Positions 37,700-50,000 of a DNA stretch of 64,000 nucleotides are shown piece by piece. A program made the position numbers and the translations under genes. The notes below the pieces were generated by a model. That model was not told the DNA's origin, did not search any database, and was given only the letters and a program-made list of their open reading frames with translations. Positions within the stretch are counted from its first letter, which is position 1. The number at the start of each line of letters is the position of its first letter. The stretch lies in NCBI GenBank assembly GCA_008933995.1, contig WARS01000010.1:11244238-11308237 (forward strand). Direction: 5' to 3'. Source of the DNA: Datnioides undecimradiatus. Lineage: Eukaryota > Chordata > Actinopteri > Lobotiformes > Datnioididae.

Positions 37700-40600
37700 G
37701 TCCCAGTGTATGCACATGTCACCTTTTCTTCCACTACTGAACAATAAACATCATCCTCTCCAATTTCTCATCTCACCTCCTCACAGTATATTTTCTGATG
37801 ATGCCCAGAGAGGGGGAACGATAACAGGCTGAAAAGTCTGAGCCAATCAGCGTTACTCAGCTCCTGCCTGCATGTTCAATACAAGGTAGCCCCGCAAAGC
37901 TGACAGAGCCAATCATCGCTAAAAGGCCATACATACCCGCAGAACCTCCTCCTCCCAATCCAGGCACCTCGTCATGTCACATTAACCTCCCCCTCCACAC
38001 GGCGAAAGACGTGCGCACATCCCACCAACCTGGAGTCATCTGGAATCTTGCTTCATCCGAGGAGAGCTTTCATCAGCAGGAGAATCACATTCCAGCCCCC
38101 GAGGCAAATACTGTATCTCCACTGATTTACTTTGTTAGAGACTCATAGTGCTTCCAAACAGGTAATGTCACCCCTGAGAGCTGCTATGATGTGTTTGATC
38201 TTATCACTATATTTGCTATTTGAAAAGGACTGAATTTATGTGTGGAAGCTGGGTGGAGCTTCTACGGCCTCTGTCACAAAAAGAAACATTTGGCTACAAA
38301 TTAAACCATTAGTTAATCAAAAGTATTTTAGTCTAACAAAGACACCAAAACTGGACTAGTCCTAGCTTATTTTGACTAGTCGTACCATTTTAAGTGAGAG
38401 ATCTGGTACATTACTGTGGGTTATATGATTCGCTCCTCAGTAACTGAGTTAATGAGTACCTGGTCCAGAACACAGGCCTGGGCACTCAGTCGACCGCCCC
38501 AACAATCGAAGGAGAAAACTGGTCTGAAACCGAAACAGTTGCAGGTTGTTTGCAGGTTCATCAGAACCGGAATTCAATAGTTTGATATCTGGATAATAAA
38601 GAACAATGAGAGACAAGTATGCTGTTCCAATGTTGGTCTCCTGGTGAGATCACATGAGGTGGTACATTCAATGTTCTCTTTGGCACAATAAATGCATTAG
38701 TATCTTCAAAAGTGTGATGCAACACCTTTTTAAAGTCTTGTATTGTGTTGTTAACAGCTTTTCCTTGCGTGTGACTACATTTTAAAATCACTCAGGTTAA
38801 CTCTTAAGCTTGCTTTTGCTGTGTTAATCTATTTCCAATAGGCAGAGACAGAATCCCATAAGAATGTTGTGTCGAGTGTCTTTTTGTGCCTGCATCGGTT
38901 ATGTCAGGGTTTGGCTACACATATTAAGATCTGTTAATGTGTTCAGTTTTATTAATAGAAATAGTTTTAAAATGAAGTTATGATAACCATGTTCTAGCAC
39001 TTTCACCGTCTCCAAAAGCTACCTCATTTCATTCCCTTTCCACAACGCAAAATCACCTTTTCAGTCTCAGTTAATTCCCGTTTTATTCACAGTTACCTTT
39101 GTTTTGCAGTTTTCGAAAACTTGGGATGTATAATTTAGGAAAGGAGTAGCGTACCAAAGTTGTGTTGACATTATTCATTAATTCATTTATTTTGTTCAAG
39201 CTGTGAGGACAAAAAAGAAAATTAAAAAACATTAAGCACAATCCAAACCATGACCATCTGTTGTGTTTCATTTTTACTTAAATCCTTCACCAGCTTCTCC
39301 ATCTCCAACTTGTTATTTCTTTGCTTGCGTCCAGTTTCTGGCTTTCAGTGCCAAGAGGCGCATGACACTTGAATATCAACCTGACATCCTGGAAAAGAGA
39401 AAATCTGTCAAATAGTTACTTCTTTATTCGCAGCCGTTTCCTTGTTTAAGGCTTGTTGCAAAGTGTGTGGTTATACATAATTTGTAGAATGCAGACACAT
39501 AGAAACATTTCACGTCCGGTCCTGGCATTTCCCTGACTGCAGACAGAGTCGCCTCATTGTGGGCCTTAGACGTGCTGGTGCCATCTCCCTGCAAATGGAA
39601 CACTACAGGTGGTGAAGCAAAAGAAGAAGTGCATAAGATGCACAGTGTTTTAACGGACCTACTCGCCTTGGGTCAGGTACGCCTTCAGCATCTCAACTCA
39701 TCTCAACAGGCGTATACAGTCCAATAGCTCACTGAAAGTTATTGGTTGGTATAGTTTTAATCACTAAGAGAAAGTAGGCAATACCTTGTGCATGATGGTC
39801 CTGAGATTGGGCAATGATGTCAGAGGAAATCAAGTGGGTTCTCCTGGTTCCAGCTCCTGTTTGGGTGTGAGGTCCTCACCATTATCCATTGTAGTTACGT
39901 CGCCTAGGTTAACCTAAAGCATACATCTGATCTTGTCCTCCTACTGATGAAGTAGCCGCAGTCTCATAGCCACATATCTAAGTGATCACAAATACAAATA
40001 CAAAAAACATTCAGGCTTGTATTACATATTCATTCAGTCTGTCCACGTCTCAGACATCGTGTTAGTTGCATCAGTTTTTCCCTTTTTGGTGATGACCCAA
40101 TCAGATTCCGTGTATAGTTTAATCTTCAAGGTTTGCTGAGCTGCAGAGAAGGACGCCATTCTTGTTTTCCCTTGTTTGTGTGACACAGACTCCTCTTTTC
40201 AGCAATCCACTGTTCTGGGCCTCTTTTGTACTCCGTGCGCGAACACAATGCAAGATTGTTCCAGCCCGGTTTGACTCAATGTTGACTAGACACGGCTGAA
40301 TTGTGTAAATGAAGCGGCTTGAGCCTTCAGTGGAAGTTAATTCACACCGGGCCTTTTCACTTAAGCTCCGGTTTCATTATCGACCTCGATGGAATAACCT
40401 CCAGACCTCCATCCTCAAAAAAAACAAGCACAAAATGAGGAGCGACACAAGCAAAACGCTGATGCTTCGCCTGGTAGAGAGACATGGTTCTCCTGCTGAA
40501 TATACAAGACTTTCCTCTTCAAACAACTTTGCTAATCAACCAGCTCCAAAAAAAAAAATCAATAAAATTACAAATTCTGAGCAAATAACTCCACAAACTT

Positions 40601-43569
40601 TATGTAAAACATGTTTGTTCTGTAATACAGTTTGTTTCTGTGTTCTCTTTATTTTTATCAGTACTGTATTTCTTTCTGAATCCCTGAAGAAGAGTCATGC
40701 GTCTCAGACAAAAGTTTCCTTTTCAAGAAGTCTCTTTGAAATGTATTTCCCTCTACTCACTTGGAAAGATTGTTTTTCCCTCTGAATCTATGGTTTCCAT
40801 GACGCCTCTTAACTTCAAAAGGAACCAAAAACGAAGTACACGGTAACTTCCAGCGCCAAGTCAGGGTGTGAATGCTCGTGTACTTCTATCTTTGTGAGGT
40901 CTGATTTTTGCCGACCATGGGGCTGAGGATGCTTTGGCTGGTCCTTACTTCATCCAAGGCCAGTTCAGGAGTCGAGAACTGGTTAAGGTTGCAATTAGAG
41001 ATTCGTTAATGTTTGGGTCCTCTGAAATTTTGTTCAAGGGTCTTACAAAGAATGCAAATGAAAAAAGAAATTCCTCCTTCTCTTGCTTTTGAGGACGATT
41101 AAACCGACGATTAACGATTAATCACCTGATTGTCACATAAAATTGATTGCAGTGGTTCATTTTATTAATTTTATTTAATTATTATATTAATTTTATTTCC
41201 CGTCATGTTTCCTTTAGTGGAAGAACTCTTTTTTTTTAACTTATTGTGTCTCACAAGACATAAGGAGACAAGCCTCCTAAAGGAAGTGCTTTATCTGCCT
41301 CTGTAAACAGCTAAAACAAATGCATGTTTGTTCTTTTTCCTCATTTTCTACTTTCTGGGGAGACTTGAAGTGTGTGTTAATAAGTAAGACAAGCGACTGG
41401 GTAACAGAAACTGCCTGTTTCTTCTTTTGTTTGTTTTGGAGAAACATTGTTATTATGACGTCTCTACAGTGAATTGCAGAAGTCTGGCGCAGACAGGTCA
41501 CAGCTCCTTGTATTTGCACATTAAAAAGCCTCACAGTTTCCTCTTTATTATTATTCTTTTTTTTCCCTCTCTCGCTCGCTCGACAACAGTGAAAAAAGGT
41601 CCCTGCAGATGTTCCCTTGGCTTTTATGTCAAAAGCTATCTGACTGATACGAGGAAATGTCAGCCGAATCCAAATGTAAAAAACAACCTGATTATTCCTT
41701 TCCATGAAAGGTCACCTGTGACACCGTATCTTGAAAATGTAAGATAAATTTGTACAACATTAGGTGTACCCAGCCATACCCAGGCCAGTCACACGCGCCT
41801 GTCTTCACTCGGCCTAAAAAAGAAACAATCGTCCGAGGACACGCTCAGCTTAAGCCACGGAGTCGCTCCCTCTTTCATTTGTTTATAAAATCTATGGTTT
41901 TTTTATTAACTCCACATAATTCGACGGCGGCCGCAGCTGATCATAAGTCTTTTGTTAGGCCCTCACAGCGAGCGTGCACAGTTTATAGGAGCCGACTTAG
42001 GTGCGCGCTGGCACCCACTGAATTCTGACATCTCCATCAGGCTGACTGTGCACACGCAGTCATTTTGTTTCTTTCCACAGGTGACCGCCTTGTTCACTCA
42101 CACAGGCGATGGAAGATGCAAGATGCTTGCTTTTTATGGATTGCATTCCCAACAGTTGGGAGGGATGCTTTTCTCCGGCTGGCTCGGGCGCTCTGTACAA
42201 AGACACAGTGGGTGACGGAGACGCTTTGCATTGTGCATTGGTGCAGCACCTCGTGAAAAGGTTTCTCCTCGCAATTTCAAGTTGCAAACACATCCATCTT
42301 TGTGGGAAAATTGCAAAACTGAGGTAATATTGTGTTGTGCGTCTTTTGGTGATTTACTGTTATATTGTAGGTAATATAAAGCACAAGGACCAAGGCGGAC
42401 GAATGAGAACAAAATGTACACTGGAGCTGTTTCATGTGGCTCCCTGCTGAGGATGGCACAAATTTCCATTGGAACTCTGACTGTGAATGCAACACAGCAC
42501 GCCTTTCCTCTTGCCTAATGATGCAAATTATTAAAATGATTTCCCTCCACAACCTGTTTCATGTATTTCCTTCCAGAAATAATTGAGGAATCTTTTTATG
42601 TTTTCAATTAGCCCCCCCCCCCCTTCCTCTTGACATTCGTTCTAATTGCTAAAGATTCGGGCTTTTGCGAGGGCATCACAATAACGGGCGCTTTATTTTC
42701 CCTGTCAATCTTCCACAATGAGAAAGAGAAGTGAGAGGGGAGTTTACAAATAATTACCGGAAGAAAAAAAAAAAAAATTTAGGGCCTCAGAATATACACA
42801 TATCCCTCTCAGGGAGTAATTACAGTCAGAACTGACAGAGCGCTATTGTAGAATTTTTTGTTGTTGTTTTCAGGAAATGTGCTGCACTCACACCTGACGC
42901 ACATACATCTCTAATCTCCTGGATTTAAGCATATACTCTGTCGCCCATACTCTCAACCAAAACTTCCTGCATCGCGTTCCTTTTATTTTATTTAGTTTCA
43001 TCAGAAGTAGAACATAACCAGGAAGTATCCCGTGCTTGTTTTTAAAAGAAAGCAGCACTAACATGTTTGTTTTTTTTTGTGCAGTTTTTGTTTTAAACTC
43101 AAAAACTGCAGACTGCAGAGAGGTGCTTACTAGGCGCTGGCAGTTTTGTCTTTCATGGAACAACAGCAGCTGTGGTCAGTTTGAGTTTGTGTTGGTCAGA
43201 GTGGACCATGGCGAGGTTTTGCAGAAGAGGTTGATGAAAAACATTCACAGAAACCTCTCGGACCACTCCTGCAGTGCAGCTCGCTTCTTCTACGCTGTCC
43301 ACTTATCCACTCTGTTGGGGGGAGGGAGCGAGGGGGGCCAATCTCTGGGTGAGTCTGATCAACACATGTTAAAACGAACCCCCAGAGGAAATCAAATCAC
43401 ATCTGAATGGGGCTTTTTACTGTACATCCTCTGCAGCTCCGGCTGATGAGAATAAACTCACCCTCCTGACTCCTACAGTGTCCTGATGGAGGTGAAAACT
43501 AGGCTAACCTTCCTGACTGTTTCCCCTGGGAGGAAGTGGCAGATGTACAGAACCATACTTGCCCTCCCT

Positions 43570-43571
<2 letters not shown>
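37700..43571. other. non-coding stretch, no gene seen
   Basis: Nothing codable is supported. Around 37840-38160 there is a GC-richer block with CCAAT-type strings (AGCCAATCAGC, GAGCCAATCATCG) ending in a possible donor at 38160/38161 (AAACAG|GTAATG); this is discussed as a weak first-exon candidate. The frame at 40309-40785 (158 codons) has no recognisable domain. A 12-base C run sits at 42612-42623. Positions 42630-42860 look like a possible conserved non-coding element with ATTACAGTCAG and AAATAATTACCGG cores. Confidence 0.45.

Positions 43572-43612
<41 letters not shown>
43572..43612. repeat. (CA)n microsatellite
   Basis: About 20 uninterrupted CA units, flanked by unique GC-richer sequence. 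It is perfect and long, so it is likely to be polymorphic. Confidence 0.97.
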
Positions 43613-43615
<3 letters not shown>

Positions 43616-46347
43616 AAACCTGAAAGCTCTCCAGGGTTCTGTCTCAAGCCGAGCCAAAAACCCAAGCTGGGGTAATCCCCAGGGGAGCTCAACTCTACCA
43701 CCGGCTCTTCCCTCAAATCCTATTGGGTCATAAAATCCAGAGAGCAACTGCTCCACCACTGGATGGAGGATGGGGGTGCTTGTTTTGTTCACAGTCCTAT
43801 ATGGTGCTGTCGTCCCGGTGGAGAAAGTGAGGACGTTGGAGGGAGCAACTCGGACGTACAGGCGTTGTGACTTTGCGAGGCCCCAGCTGAGTTTGTCCAG
43901 CTGTGAGCAGATAAAAACACACGGCGTGCGGCGTGCCTACACTGTCAACCGTCTCCTGAGGCTCGGCAGCACACGACATGCAATTTACACAACTGTTAAG
44001 ATTCATCAGCCGTGATTATGTCACGTATGAGACCTTTTTTTTTTTTCCCACCACTTAAAGCGTTTTGGAGGCAAAACAATCAGTCAGAGACTAATCTGAC
44101 AAAACACAGTGGTCATCCAATCAGGGGCAAGGCCGCGAGGTCTGCTTTGAATCATGGCACGGGAGTGTCACGCCAGATGCCTGGTGCTAGTGTGGAAAAA
44201 TAGAAAAAAAAATAACAAACCACACCAAACAGCCAAGATGAGGAAAAGAAGAGCCTGTTTAACAAGTCAAGATGAACCAAATGTGAAAAGGAAAACACAT
44301 CGGCTGAGCTTTGGGTGTAAGGATAACACACAAAGATGCTGGTAGCTGCAAGTAGTGCTGTAGGAGAAACCAGCAAGCACTGCAAAAGCAGTCGGTGACA
44401 TATTTATAAAAAGCTGCATGGTGTAGGACGGTGTCACGGATGTTTTTATGCTAAATGTGTCGCATTTTAAGTCACATCTCTCTGTGACATAGGAAAATAT
44501 GTCTGAGGAGCACCCCCGGTCGCTCCATGGATGCGTTTCACTCGCTCAAAATCAATTCCGTGAAGAAGGAAAAAAAAAAAAGCATTGTTGATTAAAATGT
44601 ACCTGACAAGTAAAACCCCCGATACAGCGCAGAATCAACCTCCCAGCGTCAAAATATGCATGAATCAATCAACTCTGTGGATCCATCATAACAGACTGCA
44701 CAGATATGATTTACATTCATGAAATATTTACACCTAATATCCACATACAATCTGTGAACTGATGGCGTGGCCTAATAACGCCTCATTTCCCATCCCCCCT
44801 GTGCAAAAGCAAGCAAAGGTCAACATCTGCTCTCGCCAGTTTGGAAAACACTGGGAGGCAGAGGGCGACTGGGGAGGGGGGGCACGGTGCTATTAATTGG
44901 CAATCACAAAATGAATCTCGATCACTTTATTTGCTCTGTACGGTAAATGAACGGAAATTTGACTAGGTGTTAATGATTCAGGGATATACAGGCGGCAAAT
45001 AGAGCAATATGTGGGCAACGAGAGCCGTAACGCGTCTGCAAATGGATGCGCATACAGTGTCGCTCCGCACTGGGGGAAATGAGGAGGCAGTTACGCGATG
45101 TTGATGGATGAAATCATGGCACCAAATCCTGATGTGTGCAATTTTACCCATATCTGCTTTGCCTTTGAAGTCGCACTTCACCGCAAAATCTATATTTGTT
45201 CCGATAGCGATGAGTTTTCCGTGGTGGCAGCATGTGTTGGCCGACGAGCGCGCCCCAGCTGAGAATGTTCAGGGAGATATGGAGCAGCAGGAAGGAAGGA
45301 GGAAACATTGTTAGTTCGTTTACCCAACTGACAAAAGATGGCTGTGAGCCGCTCCCTCTTAAATCAGGAGCACAAAAGCTGTGCAGAGTTTTAAAAATGT
45401 TTGGCGTCTCGTCTGTGAAAGTCAAAAGTACAAACTTGTAGACATAAAATATGTAAGAGAGAGGCCGCTTTGAAGAGAATTATCCCATCACGGGGCTTAA
45501 AGACTAAATCTACTTCTTTTGAGCCAGTAAATACAATTTGCTACACAATCTATTGATCCTGAATATGTGTATTATTTGTTCATTTCATATTCAACTAAGA
45601 ATCCAAAACTGGAAAATGAAAAAAGAACATGATTTGTCACGCTGCTATTTATCTATAAATCAACACAAAACGTTAGTAACAGTTTTTTGTTTCTTTCAAA
45701 CTTCCATTTAATGCTCTAGTCAAACGCAGAAAGTGAATAAATGGTCTACGGAACATCAGTTCTGACAGTTAATGCGTCTAATCTGTGTGACTGTTACTGG
45801 CGTCTTTGTGTGTTGCACTTGATAGCAAGCACGCGGCAAGTACACTCTGTTAGCTCACACTGGAGACGCGTTTTGGAAAATGTCAAGTTAAAAGTCTCCA
45901 ATTCTCGTATGAACAGACTTTTACAGGACGCAGGCCAAACGGGCCAAGTGTAATGTCGCAGTGGGTGCAATGAGTTAGACTGTGGGCAGCGAGCATCTGG
46001 TACCTGTTTGGAAGAAGACCTGAAACTAGCGAGCGAGACCATACGCCTGAAGAAAACATTTTAGGTTATAGACTTAAAGACACATGGCGGGACTTTTACA
46101 AAGAAATGAACATCTCTGACATTCCAGCCCTTGCCAGACGAGTCCATGTGATATTGATCCTATGGCGTCTTAAGTGCATCACCAGTGTCAGACAGTGTCT
46201 TACTGCCAGAAACGTGAGATGTAGCCTAAAACCCAGTCAAGACTCTTTATGCATCTAGAGTCGAACCCTGATGGCCATTAGAAAGAAAGATATGGTTTCA
46301 CTCTTCAGCGCTAAATTCCTTAACTTCTTTACTCCATGCAGTATTTG
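43613..46347. other. non-coding stretch, no gene seen
   Basis: No exon or transposon protein was recognised. A potential G-quadruplex motif lies at 44853-44882 (GGG, GGG, GGGG, GGGGGGG with loops of 7, 5 and 1). Just next to it, 44700-45000 includes 'TGCTATTAATTGGCAATCAC' and 'GTTAATGATTCAGGG', a texture like a conserved non-coding element. Confidence 0.5.
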
Positions 46348-47082
46348 TTAAAGGGGACATATTATGAAAAACATGTTTTTTCCTGCCTCTACATATTTAA
46401 ACTAGTCCCCCCCTCAGCTGAACCAGCTCAGAGAATGAGGAAGGCAGACAAGTCCTGCATCGTCTCTACAGCCCACCCTCTGGTAACATGGGGCTCCTAC
46501 AGGCCGTTCAGATCCAGCTCCTGTCGTTACGTAACCACAGGAGTGATTTACAGAGGCCGTCCTCCTCTGAGTGAAACCGCTGACAGGGGGCGTTCATCCC
46601 GCTGGGTGAAGTTCTCTGTTTCCAGTGGTAAGCTAGCAGTGTGTCACGATGTCATGGGTCAGTGCAGATTGCTCTGCAATACAAATGTCTATATTCTGTC
46701 CCAGCCCCAGAAGACCGGAGGAGACCGTGGCTGCGTTTTTATTCTTTTCAGCCGTTTCCTCCGCTGTTCGCCGTCAGATTCTGGGTCGTGGCTATAGCGT
46801 ACAGCCACGGGCAGATCATCGGGAGCGGTAGCCATGTTGGATACCGGCCCTGCACCGCTCTGCACCCTCCCCCTCCATTCATCATTCAGGCATCCAATCG
46901 GCGCAGCGCCTCATTATCATAGTCTTCCTGTTCCCTCAGAACTCTGCATAGATAATGAAGGTAGAGAATGGGAGTCTGCAGACCCTCCTCAGAGGCTGAA
47001 CTTCAGATTTGAAAAGCCCGTTTTTAAGACATCCATGACCCGTTTAAAACAGGTTTCAGTTGCCATAATATGTCCCCTTTAA
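46348..47082. mobile_element. TTAA-flanked element with perfect inverted repeats (piggyBac-type, non-autonomous)
   Basis: The left end is TTAA at 46348-46351 followed by AGGGGACATATTATG (46352-46366). The right end is CATAATATGTCCCCT (47064-47078) followed by TTAA (47079-47082). The 15-base arms are exact reverse complements, extended to 17 if two target bases are counted. TTAA duplication with short inverted repeats is the signature of piggyBac transposition. The ~730-base interior is GC-richer than the flanks. It has open frames (for example 46336-46797) that show no transposase features, so it depends on a transposase supplied elsewhere. Perfect ends suggest a fairly recent insertion. I recall similar AAAGGGGACATATTATG ends in other fish, but class naming needs a database. 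Confidence 0.82.
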
Positions 47083-50000
47083 ATCACTTAAATGTTTCCC
47101 TTCCTAAGTAATGAGGTAATGAAAACCAGCGCAGCTAGTTCTTCTGATTAATAGGAAAATAAATATTGATGCATATGAGCTCAACAGGCCTGTGCATGGG
47201 ACTTATTTCATGTACGGGCGTATTGAGGGTAGAAACAGCTACAACTGCGGTTTGAGAAGTTTCAGCACAGTACTTTGAAAACTACTGCATGAAGCCACGC
47301 TGCTGTCTGCGAGGGAGCCAATCAAGAAGGTTTGCGCAGCCACCTCGAGGGCATGACCAATAATTTCACTACGCAACATGCGTTGAAGAGGTTAATATGA
47401 GGGAGATGATCGCTCCGTGCAGAAAGCTGTCACGATTTAAGCCGCAGTGGACACATTTACATATTTATGGTGCCCGAATAAGAATAAGTGGTGATTCTCC
47501 TCTCCTGTGGGACGAGCTCTTCACTAGCAAGGTGTCTGTAAACTAGATAACCTGGCCAGTCTGGGAAGGCGCACATCAAAGGAAGCTACAAGAGCATGAA
47601 AAGCAGAACTGTATTTTGCAGATAAAGGTTTGTTTTTTAATGGAAATCTCTTTTCTAAGACTTTTTCTCCATCTGCTGCGGTTGGCTGTTGCGTTCAGTA
47701 TATCTGATCCACCATGCTGCATTTATTCCAATAACATTTCAGATATTGGATTTGATTTGCATCCTCATGTGCACAGCATGTATGGATCACTCCGCGTGGC
47801 ATCTCGCATTTCACACGTCTCGTCGCTGCAGAGGAGAGAGACGGTCCCCGCGGTGAGCCGCAGCAGCTTCTGCCAGGGGTCCATCATATAAATAAGTACA
47901 CAAACACACCGAGGCACAAACACACAGTCGCTCAGTCATGCTGAGATACTTGGAGCCGACTGACAGAATTTGGCTGAGGAAAAAAAGGAAAAAAAAAAAA
48001 AAAAGGCAATTCAGTTTATTTGCTTGTTGACTGGCAGGTTATTGCATATCGGGTCTGCGAGACAGAATGCTGAACATCAGCTGACTAACTGTAGAATCAG
48101 GTCGGGATCAAACCAAGCAAACTTCAGCTCACATCACATCCAGTCGGATTTTCTGTGATCTACTACCTAACAGTCGTCCGAACCGTCACCTCCGGGAGCT
48201 CCTCTCCGGCGACATGCTCCCCTGTTTTCTCGGCACACAAGCGAGCGTCTCCCCTTCCAAATTATTCATCAGGCCAGGACTAGACAATCCGCTGGAACCT
48301 GGGAACTGAGAGAATGCTAACTAACTGTCAAGGAAGAAATTGGTGGAGCCCTTTTCTTCTCTCCACTGCTGGTTCAAGATGGCGAACAAACAAAAACACA
48401 TCAATCTTGCATGCTGTTGACAGGTTTTGGACACCTTTTTTCAGCGAGCTTTGGTCCGTCATTTGAATAATTTGTGCCAGTTGCTGTTGCGCGACTGGAC
48501 CGTATCAACAAGTTGCAGCAGCTGCGTGGTCTCTCGCTGCGGTGTCTTGTTTGGTCTTTCAAACTATGACAAACTTTACGTGACAGTTGTGTTTGCTGCG
48601 TGACACTGATTTAATATAGAGAAGTGCGAGGCTCCCAAACCTAATTTGCCGTATATAGCACCGTGGTGGCTCGCTTGTTCTTTGTGCTACGTGGCCATTT
48701 TGATTTATCTACTGACAAACATGGCCATGACTCACTTTTCCCCTCTTTAATCTCCAATTTTTCTCAGCTCTGTATGAAATTACACAACCTATGAATGTAT
48801 GCTTTATGAATTAGCAAGATAATAAGCATTTTAATGCTCAGAGGAATGTTTTGACTGTAGCACTGACCCTTGCACTCAACTTGTTCTGCTGTTGCTCTCA
48901 CTTTGAGCTGCTCTGGACACGAAATCAGCTTCCCAAATGCTCCCGCTGTAATTCACTGTGATTAATTTTCATTCATTAAAACCTTTCATTGTGTATTTAT
49001 CAGTCAGAGAACACTGCGAGTCTCGGGAGCAGTGCAGAGCTTGGTTTGACAGGCCCAGGTCCTTTTCTTTATATATACTGCATAGATGCTTCTTACAGTA
49101 ACAAGGAGCTGAATCATGAATCAGACAGCCAGGACCAGCAGCCACTGCACATGTCCATCAAAACACAAATGGCAGTTTGCATGACTGCGGTCCAAAAGCT
49201 ATTGTCAAACCGCCAGCTAGTCACAAAACAGGCAACTGTCACAAGGAAGAGATATAGCTGACAATTAGGGATGCTGTCGTTGTCATTCACTCCCAATCAT
49301 TCACATATGAAATTGACCAGTGGTCCAGAATGGGAGGATAGACTCCATTCGTTTTCTTTTTCCTCTTTTCTTTTCTTTTTTTGGCTTCACTGTTTTCTCT
49401 CATTATCTCTCGCTGACGCTTCACAGAGACTTTACCCACCTGTCAGTTCTCGCTAGTGATTTGGCCATCAACCACAACACGCCAAGGGAATCTGGCATGT
49501 CCGCAGTTCTCCCGTCGTATGACTGCTGCGTCCATGCACAGTGGACGAAAGCTAAAATGAAACAGTAGAATACTGGGGGAGTGTGCAGGGATGTCAATTC
49601 ATAACCTTCTGCTCTTTTGACATGAATGAGATGAAAACTACAAATTCAGCTCTGGATTGAAGAATTACCTTAAAGTGAATTCTGCGTTTTGACACAGGCT
49701 CTGTGTTACTCTTATACAGTGGCTGCGGTAGTGGTTGCTATCAGCAACTTAATGTTTTCCATGTCAATCAAAAATATGTCGAACACGCCAATAACAGCTG
49801 TTATTTCAGTCAATCGGCTCATGACGGGCTGTACACCTGGGTCGATCTCATCCATGCTCGGCTCCATTTTCATTTAGAACAGAGTCTGGCTCTAGCTCCT
49901 TCTTAAAACCTTTAAAGCTCTGATTGGCTTGTGTTTCTTCCCGCTGGAGAAGCAGCCGTCAGCGAGCACGGGACACTAGACCTCTCTGAATCACTGTAAA

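Noticed and set aside
37433..37832. Overlapping frames of about 100 codons on both strands
   Set aside because: Both cross the (TA)n(CA)n microsatellite and encode Tyr-Ile and Thr-His repeats.
40309..40785. 158-codon + strand frame
   Set aside because: No recognisable domain, low-complexity Lys/Ser content, no splice or initiation context. It is probably a chance frame.
36482..42852. Shared 12-base string ACTGACAGAGCG in two candidate conserved elements
   Set aside because: In 64 kb many 12-base matches are expected by chance, so the sharing is not evidence of a common element.
46336..46797. 153-codon frame inside the TTAA element as a transposase
   Set aside because: No piggyBac-type catalytic Asp pattern or cysteine-rich tail; the element is too short for a transposase.
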